Below are positions 18,209 through 26,907 of a stretch of DNA of 64,000 nt, in pieces. The stretch lies in NCBI RefSeq assembly GCF_014489115.1, contig NZ_JACTAH010000002.1, forward strand, positions 868,001 to 932,000. Direction: 5' to 3'. The translations under genes were made by a program, and so were the position numbers. The number at the start of each line of letters is the position of its first letter. The first letter of the stretch is position 1. The stretch is from Thauera sedimentorum. GTDB taxonomy: Bacteria; Pseudomonadota; Gammaproteobacteria; Burkholderiales; Rhodocyclaceae. The notes beneath the pieces are model-generated. The model had not been told where the DNA came from and did not search any database. It saw only the letters and a list, made by a program, of their open reading frames with translations.

Positions 18209-18224
18209 TGGTATGGCAATTGCG
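18209..18224 (+). promoter_or_regulatory. Sigma-54-like promoter
   Basis: TGGTATGGCAATTGCG keeps the essential GG-N10-GC spacing and the TTGC box; TGGCAC is degraded to TGGTAT. It lies 79 bases upstream of the start of the 250-residue gene. A TGT-N10-ACA copy at 18227-18242 lies at the start site itself rather than upstream, so NifA control is uncertain. Confidence 0.45.
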
Positions 18225-18302
18225 TTTGTCCCGCGGGTGACACCCGCAGGGCGGCGAGCGCCGCTGCGGGTTTCTCCACAGCCCGCCGGAGCGTGCCCGA
18301 CC

Positions 18303-19055
18303 ATGAACGACCCACAACAGGTGTTGCGCAAACTGCTGCAGATCGAGGAGCCGTGGACGGTGACCGAGTCCCTGCTCGATGCGGCGCGCCGCCGCCACGA
18401 CATATGGATCTCGCTTGAAACGCCGCGCGGCTGGTTCGGACTCGGCCGTGCCAAGGCGCCGCCCAGTGCTCCACCGGTCTCCTGGCGCCATGTGAACTTC
18501 GGCGACTGGGAGGTGCACGTGCATGTCGCCGCACCGCCCAGCGCAGATCTGAGTCATCAGCCGTGGACGGGAGACGCCGACCTGCCGTTCTCGCGTGCGC
18601 TCACCCGCCAGGTGTTCGCCCACCTGCGCGAGGGCTGCAGCCTGCAGAGCATCTGCGCCCTGTTGCGCCTGCCGATCGCCGACCTGTGGCGCTTCCGCTA
18701 CGCGCTCGACAGCGGGCGCTGGTCGGCCGCAGGGATGCCGCCGCCGGGTGAAGCACCTGCCGCCGGCGCGCCCTCGGCGGGCGATGCGCCCGCGCGCGAG
18801 CAGGGCGATCCGGACGTGCCCGATCCGGCCGACCCGGTCTGGACCGCGCTGCTCGACGGCTCGCTGCCGATCGAGATCCGAGCGCTCGGCCTGCGCCTGC
18901 TGCTGACCCGCCTGCGCGCGCAGTTCGAGCTGATCGCAGACGCCGAGGTGCGCAGCCTGAAGCTGCAGGAGTGCCGCCGCTACTTCCTCAAGAACAAGCA
19001 TCTGCTTGCCCACGAACTCGCCCAGTTGCGCGGCGAGGGGCGGGTGGTGCAGTGA
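18303..19055 (+). CDS. Uncharacterised nif-island protein, ISL3 N-terminus-like
   Basis: A 250-residue protein with no catalytic motif that I recognise. Residues 10-135 follow the order of the N-terminal DNA-binding part of ISL3-family transposases: EEPWTVTESLLDAARRR, then WRHVNFGDWEVHVHV, then QPWTGDADLPFSRALTRQV and a helix-turn-helix-like CSLQSICALLRLPIADLWRF. The zinc-finger cysteines of real ISL3 proteins and the DDE domain are missing; an acidic/proline linker and a helical tail follow instead. This looks like a possible domesticated DNA-binding protein, by inference only. Start 18303 has GGAG 10 bases upstream. It is co-directional with the next gene (22-base gap). Confidence 0.6.
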   Translation: MNDPQQVLRKLLQIEEPWTVTESLLDAARRRHDIWISLETPRGWFGLGRAKAPPSAPPVSWRHVNFGDWEVHVHVAAPPSADLSHQPWTGDADLPFSRALTRQVFAHLREGCSLQSICALLRLPIADLWRFRYALDSGRWSAAGMPPPGEAPAAGAPSAGDAPAREQGDPDVPDPADPVWTALLDGSLPIEIRALGLRLLLTRLRAQFELIADAEVRSLKLQECRRYFLKNKHLLAHELAQLRGEGRVVQ

Positions 19056-19077
19056 GCGCGCATGCCGGAGCCAGGCC

Positions 19078-20070
19078 ATGACTAAAGCAGCGATTTCCCC
19101 TTCCGCCGGCCGCCTGATGAGCGTGGCCGAGGCCGCAGAGCGCATCGCCGCCGGCGCCTGGCTGTGGATCGCCGGCGACGAGGCGCTGCTGCACCGCCTG
19201 CCGCGCGGCCACTGGATCGGCGGCACCATCCCCTACTTCATGGGGCAGGACGGCGGCCAGACGAGCCGCGAGCAGCTCTTCGTCACCGAGGTGGAGGTGC
19301 ATGGCGCGCCGCCGCAGATCCGCTTCCATGACCTCACCTCGCTCGCGCGCCTGTGTGCCGAAGCGCCCGAGCACGGCTACTCCTTCCTCATCATCCCGGC
19401 GTTCTCCGCGGTGCATTCCTACTATGCGCGCAACGCCCCGGGCTTCGAGGACATGTTCGTCAAGCCGGTGGTCGGCTGGGTCGCCGGCGTGCACCTGGAC
19501 GAACTGAGCGATGCCACCCCCGGGGTGATCGACGGCGAGACCGGGGTGTTCGACAGCGAGCGCGCGCTGGTCATGCACGTGCCGCTGCCGGCCGACCGCT
19601 ACGCGCGCGTGGAGATCGTGAACCTGCTCGAACAGGGCGACGGCGACCGCATCCGCTTCCCGGAGACCGGCTTCTCGGCCGGCGAATGCCTGATCAACGG
19701 CCAGCCGGCGCGCCTGGCTGACTATCTGGCGGCGCGCGACATCGACCTCAGCCTGCCGCTGGTGGCCGACTACTGCGGGGCGATGGTCAACGTGTCCTTC
19801 AAGGGCGTGGACAAGGCGAACGGGCGGGTGGATTTCTACGCCCCGGTGTTCGGCGACGTGGAGTACCGGCTGGCACGCCGGCGCGTCGACGGGACCGGGC
19901 ACGCCGGCGCGGAGGGGGCGGCGTTCTCCTGCAACTGCATCCTCAACTACCTCTACGACCGCCTGGAAGGCCGGCGCACCGGCGCCTTCACCGGGCCGAT
20001 GACCTTCGGCGAGATCGCCTACCTGCTGCTCAACCAGACCCTGGTCTATCTGGCCATCGAGCGGACCTGA
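19078..20070 (+). CDS. Uncharacterised protein in nif island
   Basis: A 330-residue soluble protein, not recognised. It opens with MSVAEAAERIAAGAWLWIAG and contains LPRGHWIGGTIPYFM, YSFLIIPAFSAVHSYYA, GECLINGQPARLADYL and, near the C-terminus, AFSCNCILNYLYDRLEG. No signal peptide or membrane helix is evident. The ATG at 19078 has GGAG seven bases upstream. It follows the ISL3-like gene by 22 bases and likely shares its sigma-54-like promoter. The 3' end has been partly duplicated downstream with a REP pair (remnant at 20171-20242). Confidence 0.7.
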   Translation: MTKAAISPSAGRLMSVAEAAERIAAGAWLWIAGDEALLHRLPRGHWIGGTIPYFMGQDGGQTSREQLFVTEVEVHGAPPQIRFHDLTSLARLCAEAPEHGYSFLIIPAFSAVHSYYARNAPGFEDMFVKPVVGWVAGVHLDELSDATPGVIDGETGVFDSERALVMHVPLPADRYARVEIVNLLEQGDGDRIRFPETGFSAGECLINGQPARLADYLAARDIDLSLPLVADYCGAMVNVSFKGVDKANGRVDFYAPVFGDVEYRLARRRVDGTGHAGAEGAAFSCNCILNYLYDRLEGRRTGAFTGPMTFGEIAYLLLNQTLVYLAIERT

Positions 20071-20077
20071 ACCCGCC

Positions 20078-20150
20078 TGTAGGAGCGGCCTTGGCCGCGA
20101 TGCGGTGCGGGGGAGAACGAAGGCCGCATCGCGGGCAAGCCCGCTCCTAC
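20078..20150. repeat. REP-like pair, first copy after the 330-residue gene
   Basis: TGTAGGAGCGGCCTTGGCCG (to 20101) faces ATCGCGGGCAAGCCCGCTCC (20128-20150). The first arm has the GGCCTTGGCC core and the second the GGGCAAGCCC core, the two subtypes found paired elsewhere in the window. Confidence 0.85.
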
Positions 20151-20170
20151 GGGTGAAGGATCGTCCGCTC

Positions 20171-20242
20171 AAGCGCACCGGCGCCTTTGCCGGGCCGATG
20201 AGTTTCGGCGAGATCGCCCACCTGCTGCTCAAGCGGACCTGA
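20171..20242 (+). pseudogene. Duplicated 3'-end remnant of the 330-residue gene
   Basis: Twenty-three codons plus a stop reproduce the end of the upstream gene: RTGAFAGPMSFGEIAHLLL against RTGAFTGPMTFGEIAYLLL. About nine codons are deleted before the final RT and stop. The following 5'-flank GAACCCGCCTG and REP pair are copied too. There is no start or ribosome site, so it is a remnant and not a gene. Confidence 0.85.
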
Positions 20243-20249
20243 ACCCGCC

Positions 20250-20320
20250 TGTAGGAGCGGCCTTGGCCGCGATGCGGCGTGGGCAAGAACGAAGGCCGCA
20301 TCGCGGGCAAGCTCGCTCCC
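20250..20320. repeat. REP-like pair, second copy
   Basis: This repeats the 20078-20150 pair, including the spacer GAACGAAGGCCGC. The second arm has drifted (GGGCAAGCTCGCTCCC). It was copied together with the coding remnant at 20171-20242. Confidence 0.85.
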
Positions 20321-20347
20321 AAGGGCGAACAAGCGTCGGGGGCGGCG

Positions 20348-21259
20348 TCAATCGACCCGGCGCACGGCGGCCACGCCGCCGATCACCAGGTATTCGTCCT
20401 CGCCCTGCAGGCGGCCGGGCAGCAGGCGGGCGAAGGCCAGCACCTTTGGCAGCGGCACCGCGCATTCCATCACCCGGTCGCCGAATTCGCCGGCGCGTTC
20501 GCGGCTGGCGGAGAAGGAGCTCAGGTTGTTGAGCAGCACCGCGTTGCGTCCGTCGGGCAGGGGGGCGAGCGTCGCCAGCGCGTCGCGCCCGCTGATGCCG
20601 CGGTAGAGGGTGAGGTGGCGCTTTCCCGCGTGGCGGCGCGCCAGTTCGTGCTGGGCGTAGGCGTAGAGGAGATCCACCTGCGCTTCCAGCGCGCCGGTGC
20701 CGTACAGGCCGGCCGCGCGCTCGTGCTCGAAGGCGGTGCGCGCCGGGCAGTCGCCGTCGCCCAGCGGGCCGCGGTGGAAGCCGGTGAGCAGGCCGAAGCG
20801 CGATTCCACCCAACTCTTCAGCACCGCCCCTTCACGGCCTTCCGAGTCGAACAACCAGCCGCGCAGCAGGCGCAGGTAGTCGAGCCGGCTGCGGTCGATG
20901 CGCGCGTGCTCGGTGAGGCCCTGCGCCGGGGCGTCGTCGAGCAGGAAGTGGGCGGTCATGTAGTGCATGAAGAGTTGCGCGCGCGCTGTCGCATCGTCGA
21001 CAAGCGACAAACGCTCGAACAAGGGGCGGTGCAGGGGCTGCACGCCGTCCACTTCGAGATCCACCGGGGCGAGCTGGAAAGCCAGGCTGGCCAGGGCTTC
21101 GGCGGGCAGATTGCAGCGATTCACCGGCAGGCGCGCGGCGGGAGGGGCGCTCAGGCGGGCGAGCGCCGGAGGGATGTTCGTGGCCCTACAAATTGTAGGG
21201 GTTTTGTCGCACGGGATGCCGCCGTCGGATGCCCGGTCATCGCTGCAAAAATCAGTCAT
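20348..21259 (-). CDS. draT: NAD+-dinitrogenase-reductase ADP-ribosyltransferase (DraT)
   Basis: A 303-residue enzyme that inactivates nitrogenase by moving ADP-ribose from NAD+ to an arginine of NifH in response to ammonium or energy loss. Family features seen are LPVNRCNLPAEALASLAFQ, LEVDGVQPLHRPLFERL, and an R-S-ExE transferase pattern: LTLYRGISGRD, LNNLSSFSASRERAGEF, and GEDEYLVIGG near the C-terminus. The target-type arginine is present in the adjacent NifH (Arg102). It is transcribed divergently from nifH, with the NifA site of nifH lying inside its first codons. No draG lies in the window. ATG at 21259 is the only early ATG; a shorter product is possible. Confidence 0.9.
   Translation of the reverse strand: MTDFCSDDRASDGGIPCDKTPTICRATNIPPALARLSAPPAARLPVNRCNLPAEALASLAFQLAPVDLEVDGVQPLHRPLFERLSLVDDATARAQLFMHYMTAHFLLDDAPAQGLTEHARIDRSRLDYLRLLRGWLFDSEGREGAVLKSWVESRFGLLTGFHRGPLGDGDCPARTAFEHERAAGLYGTGALEAQVDLLYAYAQHELARRHAGKRHLTLYRGISGRDALATLAPLPDGRNAVLLNNLSSFSASRERAGEFGDRVMECAVPLPKVLAFARLLPGRLQGEDEYLVIGGVAAVRRVD
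21176..21191 (+). promoter_or_regulatory. NifA upstream activator sequence for nifH
   Basis: TGTTCGTGGCCCTACA is an exact TGT-N10-ACA, centred about 130 bases before the expected nifH start site. It lies within the 5' coding part of the divergent draT. A loose IHF-like AATCAGTCATTTC at about 21250-21262 lies between it and the promoter. Confidence 0.75.
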
Positions 21260-21288
21260 TTCAGTGTGTTAGGCGCCGTTTGCGGGAT

Positions 21289-21304
21289 TGGCACAGTCCT
21301 TGCG
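21289..21304 (+). promoter_or_regulatory. Sigma-54 promoter of nifHDK
   Basis: TGGCACAGTCCTTGCG has GG at 21290-21291 and GC at 21302-21303, ten bases apart, with both consensus boxes intact. It implies a leader of about 60 bases before the nifH ATG. Confidence 0.92.
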
Positions 21305-21367
21305 GAAGTGAGGCCGTGGTCCAGTGCTACACGATCGATTACCGAATCCCGTTTCGACAAGGAGTAA

Positions 21368-22270
<903 letters not shown>

Positions 22271-22292
22271 TCGTCCGCCAGGGCGAAACCCG

Positions 22293-22324
22293 CCCGGCGG
22301 CGCGCCAAGGCGTGCGTCGCCGGG
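22293..22324 (+). other. Intercistronic hairpin between nifH and nifD
   Basis: A 13-base stem (22293-22305 with 22312-22324, two G-U pairs) closes a 6-base loop. No U-run follows, so it is more likely an mRNA stability or processing element than a terminator. Confidence 0.6.
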
Positions 22325-22385
22325 TATCGAGCAAACCTATGCATGCCGTGCACGGATTGGTGCCGGTGTGAACAGGAGAAGCAGG

Positions 22386-23861
22386 ATGTCTACGCTCACC
22401 CGTGAAGAAACCGAGAGCCTGATCCAGGAGGTTCTCGAGGTTTATCCCGAGAAGGCCAAGAAGGACCGCGCCAAGCACCTGGCGGTCAATGACCAGTCGA
22501 TCGAGCAGTCGAAGAAGTGCATCACCTCCAACCGCAAGTCGCAACCCGGCGTGATGACCATCCGTGGCTGTGCCTATGCCGGTTCGCGCGGCGTGGTGTG
22601 GGGACCAGTCAAGGACATGATCCACATCTCCCACGGCCCGGTCGGCTGCGGCCAGTATTCGCGCGGCGGTCGGCGCAACTACTACGTCGGCGCCACCGGC
22701 GTGAATACCTTTGCCGAGATCAACTTCACCTCCGACTTCCAGGAAAAGGACATCGTCTTCGGCGGCGACAAGAAGCTCGCCAAGATCATGCAGGAGATCG
22801 AGCAGCTCTTCCCGCTGCACAAGGGCATCTCGGTGCAGTCCGAGTGCCCGATCGGCCTGATCGGCGACGACATCGAAGCCGTCTCCAAGAAGGCCGCGAA
22901 GGAAATGAACAAGGTCGTTGTGCCGGTGCGCTGCGAAGGTTTCCGCGGCGTGTCGCAGTCGCTCGGCCACCACATCGCCAACGACGCCATCCGTGACTGG
23001 GTGCTGTCGAACCGCGACGGCAAGGAGTTCGAGTCCACCCCCTACGACGTCACCATCATCGGCGACTACAACATCGGCGGCGACGCCTGGGCTTCGCGGA
23101 TCTTCCTCGAGGAGATGGGCCTGCGCGTGATCGCCCAGTGGTCCGGCGACGGCACCATCGCCGAGATGGAGAACACCCCGAAGGCGAAGCTCAACCTGCT
23201 GCACTGCTACCGCTCGATGAACTACATCAGCCGGCACATGGAAGAGAAGTACGGCATCCCCTGGATGGAGTACAACTTCTTCGGCCCGACCAAGATCGAG
23301 GAGTCGCTGCGCCGCATCGCCGCCTTCTTCGACGACAGCATCAAGGAAGGCGCCGAGCGCGTGATCGCCAAGTACAAGCCGATGATGGAAGCCGTCATCG
23401 CCAAGTACAAGCCGCGTCTGCAGGGCAAGCGGGTGATGCTCTACGTCGGCGGCCTGCGTCCGCGCCACGTCATCGGCGCGTACGAGGACCTGGGCATGGA
23501 AGTGGTCGGCACCGGCTACGAATTCGCCCACGGCGACGACTACGATCGCACCATCAAGGAAATGGGCAACGCCACCCTGCTGTATGACGACGTCACCGGC
23601 TTCGAGCTGGAAGAGTTCGTCAAGCGCGTCAAGCCCGACCTGGTCGGCTCCGGCATCAAGGAAAAGTACATCTTCCAGAAGATGGGCATCCCCTTCCGCC
23701 AGATGCACAGCTGGGACTACTCCGGCCCGTACCACGGCTACGACGGTTTCGCGATCTTCGCCCGCGACATGGACATGACGCTCAACAACCCGTGCTGGGG
23801 CAAGCAGACCCCGCCGTGGAAGAAGAGTGCCGAAGCGGACGAAGTGAAGGCTGCCGCCTGA
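22386..23861 (+). CDS. nifD: Nitrogenase molybdenum-iron protein alpha chain
   Basis: A 491-residue NifD, normal length for a Mo-type alpha subunit. P-cluster cysteine regions [14 protein letters not shown] and [11 protein letters not shown] are present. The FeMo-cofactor cysteine lies in [11 protein letters not shown] and the homocitrate-side histidine in [31 protein letters not shown] is also conserved. It is the catalytic subunit where N2 is reduced, as an alpha2beta2 tetramer with NifK. The ATG at 22386 follows AGGAG; 115 bases with a hairpin separate it from nifH. Confidence 0.99.
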   Translation: MSTLTREETESLIQEVLEVYPEKAKKDRAKHLAVNDQSIEQSKKCITSNRKSQPGVMTIRGCAYAGSRGVVWGPVKDMIHISHGPVGCGQYSRGGRRNYYVGATGVNTFAEINFTSDFQEKDIVFGGDKKLAKIMQEIEQLFPLHKGISVQSECPIGLIGDDIEAVSKKAAKEMNKVVVPVRCEGFRGVSQSLGHHIANDAIRDWVLSNRDGKEFESTPYDVTIIGDYNIGGDAWASRIFLEEMGLRVIAQWSGDGTIAEMENTPKAKLNLLHCYRSMNYISRHMEEKYGIPWMEYNFFGPTKIEESLRRIAAFFDDSIKEGAERVIAKYKPMMEAVIAKYKPRLQGKRVMLYVGGLRPRHVIGAYEDLGMEVVGTGYEFAHGDDYDRTIKEMGNATLLYDDVTGFELEEFVKRVKPDLVGSGIKEKYIFQKMGIPFRQMHSWDYSGPYHGYDGFAIFARDMDMTLNNPCWGKQTPPWKKSAEADEVKAAA

Positions 23862-23878
23862 CGTAACACGAGCCAGAC

Positions 23879-23911
23879 GGCGGGGTGCCGGCCCCAATCC
23901 GGCATCCCGCC
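23879..23911 (+). other. Intercistronic hairpin between nifD and nifK
   Basis: A 13-base stem GGCGGGGTGCCGG / CCGGCATCCCGCC (one G-U) with a 7-base loop. No U-run follows, so read-through into nifK is expected. Confidence 0.6.
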
Positions 23912-23972
23912 GCACGGAATCAACCTTATGTGCCGCGTCCACGGATGAGTGGCGCCGGCCAAGGAGCCTCAA

Positions 23973-25541
23973 ATGCAGATCGTTGACGACATCAAGCCCT
24001 GCTACCCGCTGTTCCGCGACGACGACTACAAGGCGTCGCTGAAGAACAAGCAGGACCTGTTCGAAGAGAAGGTGCCCGACGACAAGATCGCCGAAACCTT
24101 CGAGTGGACCACCACCAAGGAATACCAGGAGCTCAACTTCGCCCGCGAAGCGCTGACCATCAACCCCGCCAAGGCCTGCCAGCCGCTGGGCGCGGTGCTG
24201 TGCGCGCTGGGCTTCGAGAAGACCCTGCCCTACGTGCATGGCTCGCAGGGCTGCGTGGCCTACTTCCGCACCTACTTCAACCGCCACTTCAAGGAGCCGA
24301 TCGCCTGCGTGTCCGACTCCATGACCGAAGACGCGGCGGTGTTCGGCGGCCAGAAGAACATGTTCGACGGTCTGGAAAACGCCAAGGCGCTGTACAAGCC
24401 GGAGATGATCGCGGTGTCCACCACCTGCATGGCGGAAGTCATCGGTGACGACCTCAACGCCTTCATCAACAACTCCAAGAAGGAAGGCCACATCGCGCAG
24501 GACTTCCCGGTGCCCTTCGCCCACACCCCGTCCTTCGTCGGCAGCCACACCACCGGCTGGGACAACATGTTCGAGGGCATCGCGCGCTACTTCACCCTCA
24601 ACTCCATGGAAGGCAAGGTCCCGGGCAGCAACGGCAAGCTCAACTTCGTGCCGGGCTTCGAGACCTACCTGGGCAACTACCGCGTCATCGCCCGCATGAT
24701 GAAGGAGATGGGCGTCGAGGCGAGCATCCTCTCCAACCCGACCGAAGTGCTCGACACCCCGTCGGACGGCGAGTACCGCATGTACGCCGGCGGCACCACC
24801 ATGGATGAGGTGAAGGACGCCCCGAACGCGCACAACACCATCCTGCTGCAGCCCTGGCAACTCGAGAAGACCAAGAAGTTCGTCGAGAACACCTGGAACC
24901 ACGAGGTGCCCAAGCTCAACATTCCGATGGGCCTGGCCTGGACCGACGAGTTCCTGATGAAGGTCTCCGAGATCACCGGCAAGGAAATCCCGGCCTCCCT
25001 GGAGATCGAGCGCGGCCGCCTGATGGACATGATGCAGGACAGCCACACCTGGCTGCACGGCAAGAAGTTCGCGCTCTACGGCGATCCGGACTTCGTCATG
25101 GGCATGACCCAGTTCCTGCTGGAACTCGGCGCCGAGCCGCTGCACGTACTGTCCAACAACGCCAACAAGCGCTGGGGCAAGGCGATGGACAAGCTGCTGG
25201 CCTCCAGCCCCTACGGCGCCAACGCCAAGGTGTATGTCGGCAACGACCTGTGGCACCTGCGCAGCCTGTGCTTCACCGAGAAGCCCGACTTCCTCATCGG
25301 CAACTCCTACGGCAAGTACATCCAGCGCGACACCGCCCACAAGGGCCCGCAGTTCGAAGTGCCGCTGATCCGCCTCGGCTTCCCGATCTTCGACCGCCAC
25401 CACCTGCACCGCATGACCACCCTGGGCTACGAGGGCGCGATGTACATCCTCACCACCCTGGTCAACGCCGTGCTGGAGAAGCTCGACGACGAGACCCGCG
25501 GCATGGGCACCACGGACTTCAACTACGACCTGGTGCGCTGA
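23973..25541 (+). CDS. nifK: Nitrogenase molybdenum-iron protein beta chain
   Basis: A 522-residue NifK with the long N-terminal extension seen in Mo-type beta chains. P-cluster cysteines lie in NPAKACQPLGAV, HGSQGCVAYFRTYF and STTCMAEVIGDDL. AHTPSFVGSHTTGWDNM, close to the conserved beta motif, is present, and the protein ends NYDLVR as in many NifK. The ATG at 23973 follows AAGGAG by 6 bases; an in-frame GTG at 23949 lacks one. A REP-type hairpin separates it from nifT. Confidence 0.99.
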   Translation: MQIVDDIKPCYPLFRDDDYKASLKNKQDLFEEKVPDDKIAETFEWTTTKEYQELNFAREALTINPAKACQPLGAVLCALGFEKTLPYVHGSQGCVAYFRTYFNRHFKEPIACVSDSMTEDAAVFGGQKNMFDGLENAKALYKPEMIAVSTTCMAEVIGDDLNAFINNSKKEGHIAQDFPVPFAHTPSFVGSHTTGWDNMFEGIARYFTLNSMEGKVPGSNGKLNFVPGFETYLGNYRVIARMMKEMGVEASILSNPTEVLDTPSDGEYRMYAGGTTMDEVKDAPNAHNTILLQPWQLEKTKKFVENTWNHEVPKLNIPMGLAWTDEFLMKVSEITGKEIPASLEIERGRLMDMMQDSHTWLHGKKFALYGDPDFVMGMTQFLLELGAEPLHVLSNNANKRWGKAMDKLLASSPYGANAKVYVGNDLWHLRSLCFTEKPDFLIGNSYGKYIQRDTAHKGPQFEVPLIRLGFPIFDRHHLHRMTTLGYEGAMYILTTLVNAVLEKLDDETRGMGTTDFNYDLVR

Positions 25542-25564
25542 GTCCGTGCAAGGCCGGCGGCCGC

Positions 25565-25625
25565 ATCGCGGCCGAGGCCGCTCCTACCGCGCGCATGCAT
25601 CCGTAGGAGCGGCCTCGGCCGCGAT
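25565..25625. repeat. Perfect REP-like inverted repeat between nifK and nifT
   Basis: The 23-base arm ATCGCGGCCGAGGCCGCTCC (then TAC) at 25565-25587 and its exact reverse complement at 25603-25625 flank a 15-base loop containing GCGCGCATGCAT. As RNA this is the strongest hairpin of the operon and may lower expression of the distal genes. Confidence 0.88.
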
Positions 25626-25666
25626 CCCCGCCGGCCCGCACACGACCGACAGAAAGAAGGAAACCC

Positions 25667-25891
25667 ATGGCCAACATCATGATCCGCAAGACCGCCGAGG
25701 GCGGGCTGTCGTTCTACCTGCCCAAGCGCGACCTGGAAGACAACATCGTCTCGATCGAATTCGACCAGGCCGACAAGTGGGGTGGCGAGCTGAAGCTGGC
25801 CAACGGCGGCACCTATTACGTCGATCCGCTGGACGCGCAGCCCAAGCTGCCGATCTCGCTGCGCGCCAAACGCGTCGACGCCCCGGAATGA
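25667..25891 (+). CDS. nifT: NifT/FixU family protein
   Basis: A 74-residue NifT, the normal size, beginning MANIMIRKTAEGGLSFYLPK and containing WGGELKLANGGTYYVDP. Its biochemical role is not settled; it accompanies nifHDK in many diazotrophs and is usually dispensable. AAAGAAGGAA provides the ribosome site. It lies downstream of the REP hairpin after nifK. Confidence 0.95.
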   Translation: MANIMIRKTAEGGLSFYLPKRDLEDNIVSIEFDQADKWGGELKLANGGTYYVDPLDAQPKLPISLRAKRVDAPE

Positions 25892-25909
25892 CACGCTAGG
25901 AGAACCATC

Positions 25910-26113
25910 ATGGCGCTCAAGATCCTGCAATCCGAATGCACCTCCTGTGGGGACTGCAAGCCGGTGTGCCCGACCAAGTCGATCACCGACAAGGGCGGCA
26001 TCTTCAAGATCAACCCGGATACCTGTACCGAGTGCGAGGGCGAGTTCGACGAGCCCCAGTGCGTGGCGGTGTGCCCGGGTACCGACAGCACCATCGTCCC
26101 GCTCGCCGCCTGA
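25910..26113 (+). CDS. 2[4Fe-4S] ferredoxin, nif-associated
   Basis: A 67-residue bacterial ferredoxin. The first cluster motif is CTSCGDCKPVCP; the second is CTEC, eight residues, then CVAVCP. The longer eight-residue spacing in the second motif is that of the Allochromatium-type low-potential ferredoxins. Candidate roles are electron donor to NifH or a helper in cofactor assembly; the position between nifT and the NafY-like gene is shared with other proteobacterial nif operons. AGGAGA precedes the start by 7 bases. Confidence 0.93.
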   Translation: MALKILQSECTSCGDCKPVCPTKSITDKGGIFKINPDTCTECEGEFDEPQCVAVCPGTDSTIVPLAA

Positions 26114-26184
26114 GCCGGACTTTCAGCGGCGCGGACGGCGCCTGCCGCCCGCGCCTGCACCGAATACCCAGGAGAGCCCTTGCC

Positions 26185-26907
26185 ATGAACGCCACCGCCC
26201 CCAACGGCAGCCCGGTCTCGCGCGAAACCGCGCTGCGCATCGCCATGGCCGCGCGCACCCTGCCCGGGGTCAATGTCGCCGCCTTCGTGCACGCCCTGGG
26301 CGAGCGCCTCGGCCTGCCGGTCACCGACGAGAAGCTCGCGCGCATGACCGTGGCCGACCTCAAGGCCATGCTGCAGGGAGACGAGATCGTCGATCCCGGC
26401 ATCGAAGGCAGCGTGCTGAAGAGTGCGGTGCGCTACCTGTGGGGCGAGGGCCTGGCCGACGACGCCCCCGCGCCGGACGCCGATGCGCCGCAGGGCGAGG
26501 GCGCCCTGACGGTGGCGGTGGCCTCCAACAGCGCCGAGCAGCTCGACGGCCATTTCGGCTCCTGCAACCGCTTCCTGATCTACCGCGTGGCCGAAGACGG
26601 CATCTGGCTCACCGGCGTGCGCGCCACGCTGGAGGCCGACGGCGCCGAGGACCGCAACGCCGCGCGCGCCGAACTGCTCGCCGGCTGCCAGCTGGTCTAT
26701 GTGCAGTCCATCGGCGGCCCGGCGGCCGCCAAGGTGGTGCGCGTCGGCGTGCACCCGGTCAAGTTCCCGGCGGGCGGTGCGGCGCGCGAGGTACTCAAGC
26801 AATTGCAGTCGGTGCTCAACAGCCCGCCGCCCTGGCTGGCCCGCGCGCTCGGCAAGGAGGCGCGCTCGCTGGCGCGCTTCGTTCCGGCCGCCGAGGCCGA
26901 GGCATGA
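26185..26907 (+). CDS. nafY: NafY/NifY-like FeMo-cofactor binding protein
   Basis: A 240-residue two-domain protein. Residues about 10-95 are helical and resemble the NafY N-terminal domain that contacts apo-dinitrogenase. Residues about 108-225 are the NifX/NifY/NifB-C-terminal type domain (Nitro_FeMo-Co), with LTVAVASNSAEQ, LDGHFGSCNRFLIY (including the cofactor-ligand His) and LVYVQSIGGPAAAKVV. It would hold FeMo cofactor or stabilise apo-NifDK before cofactor insertion. GGAGAG precedes the ATG. Its stop overlaps the next start (ATGA). NifY is the alternative name; the symbol is a best guess. Confidence 0.88.
   Translation: MNATAPNGSPVSRETALRIAMAARTLPGVNVAAFVHALGERLGLPVTDEKLARMTVADLKAMLQGDEIVDPGIEGSVLKSAVRYLWGEGLADDAPAPDADAPQGEGALTVAVASNSAEQLDGHFGSCNRFLIYRVAEDGIWLTGVRATLEADGAEDRNAARAELLAGCQLVYVQSIGGPAAAKVVRVGVHPVKFPAGGAAREVLKQLQSVLNSPPPWLARALGKEARSLARFVPAAEAEA

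Noticed and set aside
18227..18242. TGTCCCGCGGGTGACA as a NifA site
   Set aside because: It fits TGT-N10-ACA but lies at the transcription start of the sigma-54-like promoter instead of 80-150 bases upstream; about 16 such matches are expected by chance in 64 kb.
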